From Duganella sacchari (GTDB lineage: Bacteria; Pseudomonadota; Gammaproteobacteria; Burkholderiales; Burkholderiaceae_D), in the NCBI RefSeq assembly GCF_900143065.1, contig NZ_FRCX01000006.1, forward strand, positions 426,906 through 490,905: a DNA stretch of 64,000 bases, read 5' to 3'. Position numbers and translations under genes: made by a program. Shown here piece after piece: positions 27,133-37,253 of the stretch. Below the pieces are notes generated by a model, which searched no databases, had not been told where the DNA came from, and was given only the letters and a program-made list of their open reading frames with translations. Within the stretch, counting starts at the first letter, position 1, and each line of letters starts with the position of its first letter.

Positions 27133-29949
27133 ATGGCCATGTTCCCCTCCGACCCCGTCCGTCAGGATCCCGCGCGACCTGATCCCGATGCGCTGCTGGC
27201 GCAGGTGCAGGCGCAGGAGCGCAAGGCCGCGCGCGGCAAGCTGCGCATCTACTTTGGCGCCTCGGCCGGCGTCGGCAAGACCTACGCCATGCTGGCCGCC
27301 GCGCGCAAGCTGCAGGACAGCGGCCAGCCGGTGCTGGTGGGCGTGGTGGAAACCCATGGCCGCGCCGACACCGCCGCCATGCTGGCCGGGCTGGACCTGC
27401 TGCCGCTGCGCGCGGTCGAGCACCGCGGCAAGCGCATTGCCGAATTCGACCTCGATGGCGCACTGGAACGCCGGCCGCCATTGATCCTGATGGACGAACT
27501 GGCGCACTCCAACGCGCCCGGCTCGCGCCACCCCAAGCGCTGGCAGGACGTCGAAGAACTGCTGGAAGCGGGCATCGACGTGCTCACCACCGTCAACGTC
27601 CAGCACCTGGAAAGCCTCAACGACGTGGTGGGCGGCATCACCGGCATCCGCGTCGGCGAGACCGTGCCCGACACCGTGTTCGACCAGGCCGACGAAGTGG
27701 TGCTGGTCGACGTGCCGGCCGACGAACTGCTGGCGCGCCTGCGCAGCGGCAAGGTGTACCAGGCGCCGCAGGCCGAACGCGCCGCCAAGAACTTTTTCCG
27801 CAAAGGCAACCTGATCGCGCTGCGCGAGCTGGCGCTGCGCCGCACCGCCGACCGCGTCGAAGACGACGTGCGCGCCTACCGCGTCGAACAGTCGATAGCC
27901 GACATCTGGAAGACCGGCGCCGCGCTGCTGGCCTGCGTGGGGCCGCGCGCGGACGGCGAACACACGGTGCGCAGCACGGCGCGCCTGGCCGGCCAGCTCG
28001 GCACCGGCTGGCATGCCGTCTACGTCGAGACGCCGGCCCTGCAGCGCCTGCCCGCCGCCCAGCGCGAGCACATTCTCAAATCGCTCAAGCTGGCCGAAGA
28101 ACTGGGCGCCACCACCGCCGTGCTGTCCGGCCAGGACATCGCGCTGGCGGCGCTTGACTACGCGCGCAGCCACAATCTGTCCAAACTCGTGGTCGGCCGT
28201 GGCCACCGCACCTGGCCGTGGCGCGCGCCGCACATCAAGCGGCTGGCGCAGTTCGCACCGGACCTGGACCTGATTGAAATTGGCGTGCCGCGCAACGAGG
28301 CGGCCATGCCCCGCACTGACACCAGCGACGGCGATGGCCACGGCGGCCGGGAGCAGGGCAGCAGCGATGGCCTGGGCAGCGCAGGCGCCGAACTGGCCGG
28401 CGTGGCGCTCGACCAGCGCCGCCCGGCCACCGGCTACCTGATCGCGGCCGGCGCCAGCATCGCCACCGCGCTGGCGGCCACACCGCTGCTGGCCTACCTC
28501 GACCTGGCCAACATCGCCATGCTGTTCCTGCTGGTGGTGGTGCTGGTGGCCGTGCGCTATGGCCGCGGCCCGTCGGTGCTGGCCACCTGCGTCAGCGTCG
28601 CCTGCTTCGACTTCTTCTTCGTGCCGCCGCGCTTCACGCTGGCCGTCAGCGATTTCCAGTACGTGATCACCTTTGTGGTGATGCTGGCGGTCGGCCTGAT
28701 CACCGGCCACCTGACCTCCGGCCTGCGCTTCCAGGCGCGCGTCGCCTCGCAGCGCGAACGCCGTTCGCGCGCACTGTACGAATTTGCGCGCGAACTGTCC
28801 GGCGCCCTGCAGACCGAACAAATCTTCGACACCACCCAAAGTGCCATCCAGCGCGCGTTCCGTGCCCGTGCCACGCTGCTGCTGCCCGACGACGACGGCC
28901 GCCTGCAAGCGCCCGCGCCCAGCGACAGCACCGCGCGCACCCACCTGTCCATGCTGGACACCGGCATCGCCCAATGGGCGTTCGACCGCGCCGAAGCTGC
29001 CGGCCTGGGCACCGGCACCTTGCCGGCCAGCCGCATCTTCTACCTGCCGCTGGTGGCGCCGATGCGCACGCGCGGCGTGCTGGCGATCGAACCCGAGCAG
29101 CGGCGCTGGATCCTGATTCCCGAACAGCGCCAGCAACTGGACACGTTTGCCGCGCTGGCCGCCATCGCGCTTGAGCGCGTGCACTACATCGAAGTGGCGC
29201 AGAACGCGCTGGTCAGCATGGAATCCGAACGCCTGCGCAACTCGCTGCTGGCGGCGCTGTCGCACGACCTGCGCACGCCACTGACCTCGCTGGTCGGCCT
29301 GTCCGAAGCGCTGGCCGGCTCGCGTCCGGCGCTCAGCGAGGCCCAGCAGGCGAGCGCCCAGGCGCTGCACGACGAAGCGCGGCGCCTGAGCACCATGGTG
29401 GCCAACCTGCTTGACATGGCGCGCATCCAGAGCGGCGACGTGCAGTTCAACCTGCAATGGCAGCCGCTTGAAGAAGTGGTGGGCAGTGCCTTGCGCGCCT
29501 GCAGCGCCGCGCTGCAGCAGCACCGCGTCAGCACCCGCCTGCCGGCCGACCTGCCGCTGCTGCGCTACGACGCCGTGCTGATCGAGCGCGTGCTGGCCAA
29601 CCTGCTGGAAAACGCCGCCAAATATACGCCGCCGGGCGCGCGCATTGAAATCAGCGCCGCGCTGCACGGCGCCTGGCTCAACGTCATGGTTTATGATGAC
29701 GGCCCGGGCCTGCCGCCCGGCCGCGAAGAAGCGCTGTTTGAAAAATTTACGCGCGGCGAGCGCGAATCGGCCAAGCCCGGCGTCGGCCTGGGACTGGCCA
29801 TCTGCCGCGCGATCGTCAGCGCGCATGGCGGCAGCATCCACGCCGCCAGTGGCCATGGCGTCGCCAGCCCGGCCTCGCCGCTGGGCGGCGCCGCCTTCAC
29901 CTTCACGCTGCCGCTGGGCACACCACCGGCCATGCCGGACGAGGAATAA
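27133..29949 (+). CDS. kdpD: Osmosensitive K+ channel sensor histidine kinase
   Basis: A 938-residue sensor kinase/phosphatase controlling KdpE. In order: N-terminal KdpD domain with Walker A FGASAGVGKT (residues 41-50), a universal-stress-protein-like domain (~245-375), about four transmembrane helices of the DUF4118 region (~430-540), a GAF-like region, then HisKA with SHDLRTPLTS (His711) and HATPase motifs ENAAKYTPPG and GVGLGLAICRAIV. Slightly longer than E. coli KdpD (894) because of a Gly/Ser/Asp-rich insert near residues 395-415. It lies 9 bases after kdpC and ends one base before the kdpE ATG. Confidence 0.96.
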   Translation: MAMFPSDPVRQDPARPDPDALLAQVQAQERKAARGKLRIYFGASAGVGKTYAMLAAARKLQDSGQPVLVGVVETHGRADTAAMLAGLDLLPLRAVEHRGKRIAEFDLDGALERRPPLILMDELAHSNAPGSRHPKRWQDVEELLEAGIDVLTTVNVQHLESLNDVVGGITGIRVGETVPDTVFDQADEVVLVDVPADELLARLRSGKVYQAPQAERAAKNFFRKGNLIALRELALRRTADRVEDDVRAYRVEQSIADIWKTGAALLACVGPRADGEHTVRSTARLAGQLGTGWHAVYVETPALQRLPAAQREHILKSLKLAEELGATTAVLSGQDIALAALDYARSHNLSKLVVGRGHRTWPWRAPHIKRLAQFAPDLDLIEIGVPRNEAAMPRTDTSDGDGHGGREQGSSDGLGSAGAELAGVALDQRRPATGYLIAAGASIATALAATPLLAYLDLANIAMLFLLVVVLVAVRYGRGPSVLATCVSVACFDFFFVPPRFTLAVSDFQYVITFVVMLAVGLITGHLTSGLRFQARVASQRERRSRALYEFARELSGALQTEQIFDTTQSAIQRAFRARATLLLPDDDGRLQAPAPSDSTARTHLSMLDTGIAQWAFDRAEAAGLGTGTLPASRIFYLPLVAPMRTRGVLAIEPEQRRWILIPEQRQQLDTFAALAAIALERVHYIEVAQNALVSMESERLRNSLLAALSHDLRTPLTSLVGLSEALAGSRPALSEAQQASAQALHDEARRLSTMVANLLDMARIQSGDVQFNLQWQPLEEVVGSALRACSAALQQHRVSTRLPADLPLLRYDAVLIERVLANLLENAAKYTPPGARIEISAALHGAWLNVMVYDDGPGLPPGREEALFEKFTRGERESAKPGVGLGLAICRAIVSAHGGSIHAASGHGVASPASPLGGAAFTFTLPLGTPPAMPDEE

Positions 29950-29950
29950 G

Positions 29951-30646
29951 ATGAACGACACCGCGCCGACCGCCCTGCTGGTCGAAGATGAACCGCAGAT
30001 CCGCCGCTTTGTGCGCGCCGCGCTGGAAGAAGAGGGCTGGCAGGTGCACGAAGCGCCGGGCCTGCAGCGCGGCCTGATCGACGCCGGCACCCGCAAGCCC
30101 GACCTGATCGTGCTGGACCTGGGCCTGCCCGACGGCGACGGCATCGACTTCCTCACCGACCTGCGCAAATGGTCCAGCGTGCCCGTGATCGTGCTGTCGG
30201 CGCGCGTCAGCGAAGCCGACAAGATCCGCGCGCTCGACGCCGGCGCCGACGACTACCTGACCAAGCCCTTTGGCACCGGCGAACTGCTGGCGCGCGTGCG
30301 CGCCACACTGCGCCGCCAGCGCCAGCCGGCCGCCGACAGCGCGGGCCTGGTGCAGTTTGGCGACATCGCGGTCGACCTGCAGCACCGCCGCGTCACGCGC
30401 GCGGGCCAACATGTGCACCTGACGCCGACCGAATACCGCCTGCTGGCGGTGCTGGTGGCCAATGCCGGCCGCGTGATGAGCAACCCGCAGCTGCTGCGCG
30501 CCGTGTGGGGACCGTCGCAGGCCGAGAACGGCCACTACCTGCGCATCTACATGGGCCACCTGCGCCACAAGCTCGAAGCCGACCCGACCCAGCCACGCTA
30601 CCTGCTCACGGAAACTGCAGTCGGCTACCGCCTGCAACTGCCGTAG
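29951..30646 (+). CDS. kdpE: KdpE response regulator
   Basis: A 231-residue OmpR-type regulator. The receiver domain has LLVEDEPQ, the phosphoacceptor Asp56 in IVLDLGLPDGDG and the KPFGTGELLARV lysine; the C-terminal winged helix includes LTPTEYRLLAVL and the recognition region ENGHYLRIYMGHLRHKLE. It activates kdp transcription under K+ limitation or osmotic stress. ATG at 29951 follows the kdpD stop directly. Confidence 0.96.
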   Translation: MNDTAPTALLVEDEPQIRRFVRAALEEEGWQVHEAPGLQRGLIDAGTRKPDLIVLDLGLPDGDGIDFLTDLRKWSSVPVIVLSARVSEADKIRALDAGADDYLTKPFGTGELLARVRATLRRQRQPAADSAGLVQFGDIAVDLQHRRVTRAGQHVHLTPTEYRLLAVLVANAGRVMSNPQLLRAVWGPSQAENGHYLRIYMGHLRHKLEADPTQPRYLLTETAVGYRLQLP

Positions 30647-30653
30647 GCGCGCC

Positions 30654-31568
30654 TCAGCTGCGCACCATGACCTGGTAGCCGCGATGGTCGCCCAGCGGCT
30701 GGAAGCTGCGCCGCTGCAGCATCTGCATCATGAGCGAACCGGCATGGCAGGCCACCACCAGGCTGCGGTGCTGGTAATGGGTGCAGAAAAAGTTCACCAG
30801 CGCCGCGCCGACGCCGCGCTGGCGGAAGCGCGGCGCCACCGACACCGCATGCAGCTCGCGCTCCGGCCCCTTGTTGCCATCCAGTCCCAGCACCATCATA
30901 TAGGCGGCCAGCTCGCCGTCCATCTCCGACACCCAGAATTCGATCGGCACCACGCTCTGGCCGCCGGTCCACAGCTCGCGCATGGCCGCGCCTTCCGTGA
31001 TGCCCTGGCGGAAAGCGTCGGCCAGCGTGGCCTGGCGCGCGCTGTCGGTGACCGCCGCGTCAAAGCCGCCGGCCTCGCCGGCCAGCGTGGTCAGCTGGAC
31101 GATGGCCGGCACGTCGGCCAGCACCGCGCGGCGGATCGTGGCTTCCAGCCGGTGGCGATGGCGCGCCATCCTGGCCTTGCGCTGCAGGCTGCTGCTGTGG
31201 CGCAGCAGGCGCTGCACCAGATCGCGCACCTGCCATGTCAGCAGCGCCGCCAGACCGTAAAAGGCGGCGCTTTGCAGCAGGTCGTACAGCAGCATGGCGG
31301 CGCCGTCGCGCTGGCGCATCAGATAGAAGTCCAGCACGCGCGCGCCGCTCGCGCCCAGCACCGCCAGCAACGTGGCGCCGCGGCCCAGACGCCAGGCGCA
31401 CAATGCCACCGGCAGCATATAGAACGGCGAGAACGACAGCGAGGCGCCGCTGCCGATATCGAGCACAAAGATCAGGGCCAGCAGGCCGGTGGCGCATAGG
31501 GCGACCTCGCGCGCAGCTGCGCGCCGCAGCCGCCGCACCATAGCAGAAGAGAGGAATGGACGAAACAT
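30654..31568 (-). CDS. Membrane-anchored GNAT acetyltransferase
   Basis: A 304-residue two-part protein. Residues ~20-120 hold three or four hydrophobic segments (EVALCATGLLALIFVLDIG, FSPFYMLPVALCAWRLG, LLYDLLQSAAFYGLAALLTW) resembling the membrane sensory modules in front of bacterial kinases and cyclases. A basic coil (RHSSSLQRKARMARHRHRLE) then joins a GNAT domain with the acetyl-CoA loop VAPRFRQRGVGAALV. GNATs are normally soluble, so this is an unusual architecture. It converges on kdpE, 7 bases apart. Substrate unknown. Confidence 0.7.
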   Translation of the reverse strand: MFRPFLSSAMVRRLRRAAAREVALCATGLLALIFVLDIGSGASLSFSPFYMLPVALCAWRLGRGATLLAVLGASGARVLDFYLMRQRDGAAMLLYDLLQSAAFYGLAALLTWQVRDLVQRLLRHSSSLQRKARMARHRHRLEATIRRAVLADVPAIVQLTTLAGEAGGFDAAVTDSARQATLADAFRQGITEGAAMRELWTGGQSVVPIEFWVSEMDGELAAYMMVLGLDGNKGPERELHAVSVAPRFRQRGVGAALVNFFCTHYQHRSLVVACHAGSLMMQMLQRRSFQPLGDHRGYQVMVRS

Positions 31569-31670
31569 GGCGCCAGCCTAAGGGCTGAACTGCTGAGCTG
31601 CAACTTGATTCTTGTATAGAATTGTTTCGCGTTTTTCCTAATCGATAAGGCTTTTGCTGCTATGTAAATT

Positions 31671-32840
<1,170 letters not shown>

Positions 32841-32841
32841 G

Positions 32842-33447
32842 TCAGCGCACTCCGTGCCGGGCCAGCTTGTCGCGCAGGTGGGCCTTGACCTCCGGCCATT
32901 CGCCGGCCGTGATGCTGTACATCACCGTATCGCGCACCGTGCCGTCGCGGCGCACCGCGTGGTGGCGCAGCACGCCATCCTTTTTCGCGCCCAGGCGCTC
33001 GATGGCCGCCTGCGAGGCATGGTTGAAATTGTCGGTGCGCAGGCCCACCAGCGCCGCGCCCAGCGTTTCAAACGCGTGGGTCATGAGCAGCAGCTTGCAG
33101 GTGGTGTTGACATGGGTGCGCTGGTGGCGTTTGCCATACCAGGTATAGCCGATCTCGAGCCGGCCGATGGCGGGCACGATGTCGTGGTAGCTGGTCGTGC
33201 CCATGAGCGCACCGCTGGCCGCGTCCACCACGGCAAAGGCCAGCCGGGTCGGCCGCTGCGCGATGGCCTTATGGATATAGGCGTCCACCTCGTGCGGCTC
33301 CGGCACCGAGGTCACGCGCAACTGCCACAGCGCGCCATCTTCCGCAGCAGCGCGCAGCGCGGGCGCGTGGTGCAGGCCCAGCGGCTCGAGGCGCACGCCA
33401 TGCAGCGTCAGCGTGAGCGGCAGCGGCGTTTCGAACGATGCGCTCAT
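32842..33447 (-). CDS. GNAT acetyltransferase, RimJ/RimL type
   Basis: A 201-residue enzyme. LTLHGVRLEPLGLHHAPALRAAA, GTTSYHDIVPAIGRLEIGYTWYGKRHQRTHVNT and LGLRTDNFNHASQAAIERLGAKKDGVLR-like blocks identify the RimJ/RimL/DUF-like acetyltransferase group that acts on protein N-termini or small molecules. Its ATG overlaps the MoxR stop (ATGA) and its stop is one base before the VWA ATG, so it is firmly embedded between MoxR and VWA. Whether it modifies the MoxR/VWA target is unknown. Confidence 0.82.
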   Translation of the reverse strand: MSASFETPLPLTLTLHGVRLEPLGLHHAPALRAAAEDGALWQLRVTSVPEPHEVDAYIHKAIAQRPTRLAFAVVDAASGALMGTTSYHDIVPAIGRLEIGYTWYGKRHQRTHVNTTCKLLLMTHAFETLGAALVGLRTDNFNHASQAAIERLGAKKDGVLRHHAVRRDGTVRDTVMYSITAGEWPEVKAHLRDKLARHGVR

Positions 33448-34292
33448 CGGTTGGCCCGCACCATGCTGATCAGGCGCTCGAACAGGTGGACATCCTGCTC
33501 GTTCTTGAGCAGCGCGCCGTGCAGCGGCGGCACGATGGCTTTCTGGTCCTGGCTGCGCAGCGCCTCGGGCGGAATGTCTTCCGCCATGAGCAGCTTGAGC
33601 CAGTCGAGGAATTCCGAGGTGGACGGCTTCTTCTTGAGGCCCTGCACCTCGCGCACCTCATAAAAGGTCTGCAGCGCCTGCGCCAGCAGCTCCTGTTTCA
33701 GCTGCGGATAGTGCACGCGCACGATCTGCTCCATGGTGTCGCGGTCGGGGAACTTGATGTAGTGGAAGAAGCAGCGGCGCAGGAACGCGTCCGGCAGCTC
33801 CTTCTCATTGTTGGAGGTGATGATCACCAGCGGACGGTGCGTGGCCTGCACCATTTCGCGCGTCTCGTAGACGTAGAACTCCATGCGGTCCAGTTCGCGC
33901 AGCAGGTCATTCGGGAACTCGATGTCGGCCTTGTCGATTTCATCGATAAGCAGCACCACCGGCGCGGGTGCGGTAAACGCCTGCCACAGCACACCCTTGA
34001 CGATGTAGTTGTGGATATCGCGCACGCGCTCGTCGCCGAGCTGGGAGTCGCGCAAACGCGACACGGCGTCGTATTCGTACAGGCCCTGCTGCGCCTTGGT
34101 GGTGGACTTGACGTGCCACTGCATCAGCGGCATGTTGAGCGCGGCCGCCACTTCCTCGGCCAGCATGGTCTTGCCCGTGCCCGGCTCGCCCTTGATCAGC
34201 AGCGGGCGCTGCAGCGTGAGCGCGGCGTTGACGGCCAGCTTCAGATCATTGGTGGCGACGTACTGGTCGGAGCCTTCAAAACGTGCTTGCAT
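33444..34292 (-). CDS. MoxR family AAA ATPase
   Basis: A 282-residue AAA+ chaperone. Walker A GEPGTGKTMLAEEVA near residue 38, Walker B VVLLIDEIDKAD, and sensor-1 PLVIITSNNEKELPDAF identify it. MoxR proteins act with VWA partners to mature or activate enzyme complexes. It heads the operon with the GNAT and CoxE-like genes; no carbon-monoxide dehydrogenase or methanol-oxidation genes lie near, so the client is unknown. Confidence 0.92.
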   Translation of the reverse strand: MQARFEGSDQYVATNDLKLAVNAALTLQRPLLIKGEPGTGKTMLAEEVAAALNMPLMQWHVKSTTKAQQGLYEYDAVSRLRDSQLGDERVRDIHNYIVKGVLWQAFTAPAPVVLLIDEIDKADIEFPNDLLRELDRMEFYVYETREMVQATHRPLVIITSNNEKELPDAFLRRCFFHYIKFPDRDTMEQIVRVHYPQLKQELLAQALQTFYEVREVQGLKKKPSTSEFLDWLKLLMAEDIPPEALRSQDQKAIVPPLHGALLKNEQDVHLFERLISMVRANR

Positions 34293-34493
34293 GGGGGATA
34301 TCCGGAGTCAAAAAGATCAAACAGTATAGAAGGAAACGCTAGAGGCCGGGCTCGGGACGCGGCCGGGACCTGTGTTGTTTATAAAAAATACTTGGGTTAG
34401 AATCCCTGCACAAATAGTACAAAAGTCAATATAGTGACACCGTGGTAGTAGTATCCGAAATACGCTGTATCCGTTTACTTACTTAGAGACACC

Positions 34494-34832
34494 ATGAAAA
34501 AACTCACCGCACTCCTCGTGCTCGCAGGCTTGTCCCACGTCGCCGTCGCTGCGGAAGTTGTGGGCAGTGCCCAGAACGCCAAAGCCAAGATCGAAATGTG
34601 CATCGGCTGCCATGGCATTCCCGGCTACAAAGCCACCTTCCCCGAAGTGTACCAAGTCCCCATGATCGGCGGCCAGTCGGCCAAGTACATCGAAAGTGCG
34701 CTCCAGGCTTACAAAAAGGGTGACCGCAAACATCCGTCCATGAAGGGCATTGCCGCCACTTTGTCGGACCAGGATATTGCCGATGTCGCGGCGTTCTACT
34801 CGCAGCAGACCCGCACTGCCGACCCGAAATGA
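34494..34832 (+). CDS. Monohaem c-type cytochrome, periplasmic
   Basis: A 112-residue class I cytochrome c with signal peptide MKKLTALLVLAGLSHVAVAA, haem motif CIGCH at about residue 37 and axial Met in the KHPSMKGIAATLS segment. It ends four bases into the next reading frame region (ATGA), and a second cytochrome follows, so the pair is an operon. Probably a soluble electron carrier of the respiratory chain, cytochrome c4/c5-like half. Confidence 0.9.
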   Translation: MKKLTALLVLAGLSHVAVAAEVVGSAQNAKAKIEMCIGCHGIPGYKATFPEVYQVPMIGGQSAKYIESALQAYKKGDRKHPSMKGIAATLSDQDIADVAAFYSQQTRTADPK

Positions 34833-34843
34833 GGACCGAGTTC

Positions 34844-35185
34844 ATGAAAAAACTGATCGCTGCACTGGGCTGCACCCTGATCGCTGCCGGCGCCCACGCG
34901 GGCGGCAACGTCGATTCCGGCAAGGCGCTGACTGAAAAATACGCGTGCTTCAGCTGCCACGGCAAAGACTTCAACACCCCGATCGACCCCAGCTATCCCA
35001 AGCTGGCCGGCCAGCACAAGGACTACCTCGAGCACGCGCTCAAGGCCTACAAGCGCGGCGACGGCGCCAATGGCCGCAACAACGCCATCATGACGGGCCA
35101 GGTCAAACCGCTGAGCAACCAGGACATCCAGGACCTGGCCGCCTACCTGCACAGCCTGCCCACCAGCCTGGCCGTGCACCGTTAA
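34844..35185 (+). CDS. Monohaem c-type cytochrome, periplasmic
   Basis: A 113-residue cytochrome c with signal peptide MKKLIAALGCTLIAAGAHA and haem motif CFSCHGKDF. The likely axial methionine is in NNAIMTGQVKPLSNQDI. The ATG at 34844 is preferred to the ATG at 34829 because GAGG lies 9 bases ahead and the signal peptide then starts cleanly. It shares its LAGQHKDYLEHALKAYKRGD block with the upstream cytochrome (IGGQSAKYIESALQAYKKGD), so the two arose by duplication, resembling a split di-haem cytochrome c4. Confidence 0.9.
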   Translation: MKKLIAALGCTLIAAGAHAGGNVDSGKALTEKYACFSCHGKDFNTPIDPSYPKLAGQHKDYLEHALKAYKRGDGANGRNNAIMTGQVKPLSNQDIQDLAAYLHSLPTSLAVHR

Positions 35186-35186
35186 C

Positions 35187-35280
35187 AATCCGGGGTCAGT
35201 TCTTGCAATCCAACACGAGCTCTGCTGTAGCGGCCGCTACAGCAGAGCTCGTGTTGGATTGCAAGAACTGACCCCGGATT
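35187..35280. repeat. 94-bp perfect palindrome (47-bp arms, no loop)
   Basis: Bases 35187-35233 are the exact reverse complement of 35234-35280, centred on GCGGCCGC. It begins AATCCGGGGTCAGTTC and ends GAACTGACCCCGGATT. It separates two convergent genes: it starts two bases after the cytochrome stop and covers two bases of the DUF1841 stop codon. There is no T-run. The GGGGTCAGTTCTTGCAAT arm is of a type I associate with dispersed intergenic repeats in related bacteria (recollection). Confidence 0.9.
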
Positions 35281-35704
35281 ACAGGCGGCGTTTGATGGCT
35301 TCGATGTAGGCCAGGCCGTCGGGCGGGGTGCCGGTGCGCTGGGCGTTCCAGATCATTTCGCCCAGGCATTCCATGATCTCGTGCTGGGCCGCATGGGCGT
35401 CGTCGCGCTTGAGCGTGAGCTCGGTGGCCAGCGCGCGGATGCCGGGCGGCTGGTCGATCGAGATTTGCTCGTCAATCGACAGGTGCATCGACAGGTGCAG
35501 GAAGGGATTGGCCTGCGCGCCTTCGACCTGGTAGTTGCGCGTGAGCGCCGTCTCGACGTCGCCCAGCACGTCGTGGTATTCGGGATGGTGGCGTATCCAG
35601 TCGGCCGCCATGGTTTCCAGCGGCGTCAGGATCTCGTTGGCGTGCTGCTTGCGGAAGGTCTCGCAGAAAAAGCGGCGCACATCGTCGGAAGAGGGATTAA
35701 ACAT
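35279..35704 (-). CDS. DUF1841 family protein
   Basis: A 141-residue soluble protein starting [19 protein letters not shown] with later [24 protein letters not shown] and [16 protein letters not shown], which is the conserved DUF1841 pattern of beta- and gammaproteobacteria. Function is not known for the family. The final base of its coding frame, in the stop codon, lies inside the 94-bp palindrome. It is divergent from the RutE-like gene with a 72-bp gap. Confidence 0.88.
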   Translation of the reverse strand: MFNPSSDDVRRFFCETFRKQHANEILTPLETMAADWIRHHPEYHDVLGDVETALTRNYQVEGAQANPFLHLSMHLSIDEQISIDQPPGIRALATELTLKRDDAHAAQHEIMECLGEMIWNAQRTGTPPDGLAYIEAIKRRL

Positions 35705-35776
35705 GGCGCCATTGTACCTGTTGCAGCGGTCCCGCAGGCGGCGCTGCTGGTAAGATGGCGGTTTGACCAACTTGCC

Positions 35777-36367
35777 ATGGATGCCATGCTGAACCAATCC
35801 GCCCTCGATACCCTGTTCTACAACGCCCACACCCACAATGGCTGGCAGGACCGCCCGGTCGACGATGCCGTGCTGCAGCAGCTGTACGACGCGCTGCGCT
35901 GGGCGCCGACCGCTGCCAACGGCGCGCCGGCCCGTCTGGTGTTTGTGCGCTCGGCGGAGGCCAAGGCCCGGCTTGCGCCGGCGCTGTCGGAAGGCAATCT
36001 GGCCAAGACCCTGGCCGCGCCCGTCACCGTGATCGTTGGCATGGACATGGAGTTCCATGAAAAGCTGCCGCAGCTGTCGCCGGCGGTGGATGCACGCTCC
36101 TGGTTTGCCGGCAATGACGCGGCGATCCAGGCGACCGCGTTCCGCAATTCCTCGCTGCAGGGCGGCTACCTGATCCTGGCGGCGCGCGCGCTGGGCCTGG
36201 ACGTGGGGCCGATGTCGGGCTTTGACCACGCCAAGGTCGATGCGGCGTTCTTTGCCGGCACGCCGGTCAAGTCCAACTTCCTCATCAATCTCGGCTATGG
36301 CGACGCCAGCAAGGTGCGTCCGCGCGCGCCACGCCTGTCGTTTGACGAGGCTTGCCAGATCGTCTGA
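35777..36367 (+). CDS. rutE: Malonic semialdehyde reductase / RutE-like nitroreductase
   Basis: A 196-residue FMN/NADPH-dependent reductase of the nitroreductase superfamily. [21 protein letters not shown] is the FMN-binding signature, and [20 protein letters not shown] with FLINLGYGD completes the RutE/HadB subgroup pattern. In E. coli RutE reduces malonic semialdehyde formed from pyrimidine breakdown; no other rut genes are present here, so the substrate may be different and the symbol is by family only. The ATG at 35777 starts [14 protein letters not shown]. Confidence 0.85.
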   Translation: MDAMLNQSALDTLFYNAHTHNGWQDRPVDDAVLQQLYDALRWAPTAANGAPARLVFVRSAEAKARLAPALSEGNLAKTLAAPVTVIVGMDMEFHEKLPQLSPAVDARSWFAGNDAAIQATAFRNSSLQGGYLILAARALGLDVGPMSGFDHAKVDAAFFAGTPVKSNFLINLGYGDASKVRPRAPRLSFDEACQIV

Positions 36368-36393
36368 TGGGTTGCCGCTGCAGATAAAAAAAC

Positions 36394-36413
36394 GGGACAG
36401 CCTAGGCTGTCCC
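36394..36413 (-). terminator. Terminator of rppH (perfect 20-bp palindrome)
   Basis: GGGACAGCC-TA-GGCTGTCCC is followed on the minus strand by GTTTTTTTATC, a full T-run, so it ends the rppH transcript; on the plus strand it can also slow the RutE message. Confidence 0.85.
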
Positions 36414-36421
36414 ATGTTGCA

Positions 36422-37051
36422 TCAGACGCTGTTTTTGCCATCGCTGGCCGCCGCTGCGCAGTCAGGCTGCTCGGCGGTGGTGGCCAGCGCGGGCGCCGCC
36501 GGGGCGGACGCCGGCGTGCTGCGCGCATGGGGCTGGCGCAGATAGCGCGAGCCATGACGGCGCTCATGTCCATTGGGCGGCCAGGTCAGGAAGCGCGACA
36601 GCTCCTGCAAGGCGCGCTGATAGACTTCGCGCTTGAATTCAATCACGACATCGAGCGGGACCCAGTAATCATGCCAGCGCCAGGCGTCAAATTCCGGATG
36701 GTCGGTCAGGCGCAGGTTGACGTCGTTGTCGCGCGCACACATGCGCAACAGGAACCAGATCTGCTTCTGGCCACGGTAGTGGCCGCGGATTTCCCGCTTG
36801 ATGAAATGGTCCGGCACCTCGTAGCGTAGCCAGTCGCGGGTGCGACCGACGATCTTGACGTGCTCGGCCCGCAGACCGATTTCCTCTTCGAGCTCCCGAT
36901 ACATCGCCTGTTCCGGCGTTTCTCCGTATTTGATACCGCCTTGCGGAAACTGCCATGAGTGCTCGCGCACCCGCTTGCCCCACCACACCTCGTTATGGGC
37001 GTTGAGCAGGATGATGCCGACGTTGGGCCGAAACCCTTCACGATCGAGCAT
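36422..37051 (-). CDS. rppH: RNA pyrophosphohydrolase
   Basis: Nudix hydrolase that removes pyrophosphate from 5' ends of mRNA to start decay. The 209-residue product begins [17 protein letters not shown], and the Nudix box is [23 protein letters not shown] with the metal-binding REL..EEIG. It is about 30 residues longer than E. coli RppH, owing to an Ala/Pro-rich C-terminal tail after [12 protein letters not shown]. The ATG at 37051 matches the family start. Divergent from proS. Confidence 0.93.
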   Translation of the reverse strand: MLDREGFRPNVGIILLNAHNEVWWGKRVREHSWQFPQGGIKYGETPEQAMYRELEEEIGLRAEHVKIVGRTRDWLRYEVPDHFIKREIRGHYRGQKQIWFLLRMCARDNDVNLRLTDHPEFDAWRWHDYWVPLDVVIEFKREVYQRALQELSRFLTWPPNGHERRHGSRYLRQPHARSTPASAPAAPALATTAEQPDCAAAASDGKNSV

Positions 37052-37253
37052 ATTGCACCTCAAACTTTCTGCGGCTGTGCTCCCGTCTTATCTTTTTGCC
37101 CACAAAATGGCATACCGGCGGGGTTTTCGGGATACGAAAACGGCCGGCGGGCCCTGATTTGAACGCATTTGTATAAAGTATGGGTGCATCAGCCAGCTAA
37201 TCCTTTAAAATTAGGTTGATTATAACTCTCTCTTTTTAAAAAGAATTCACCGT

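Noticed and set aside
26509..30222. A 1237-codon open frame on the minus strand across kdpCDE
   Set aside because: It is opposite well-identified kdp genes and has the His/Arg/Gln-rich composition of a GC-skew shadow frame; no recognisable domain.
31569..31670. Possible small ORF between the membrane GNAT and VWA genes
   Set aside because: No start with ribosome-binding site and only about 100 bases.
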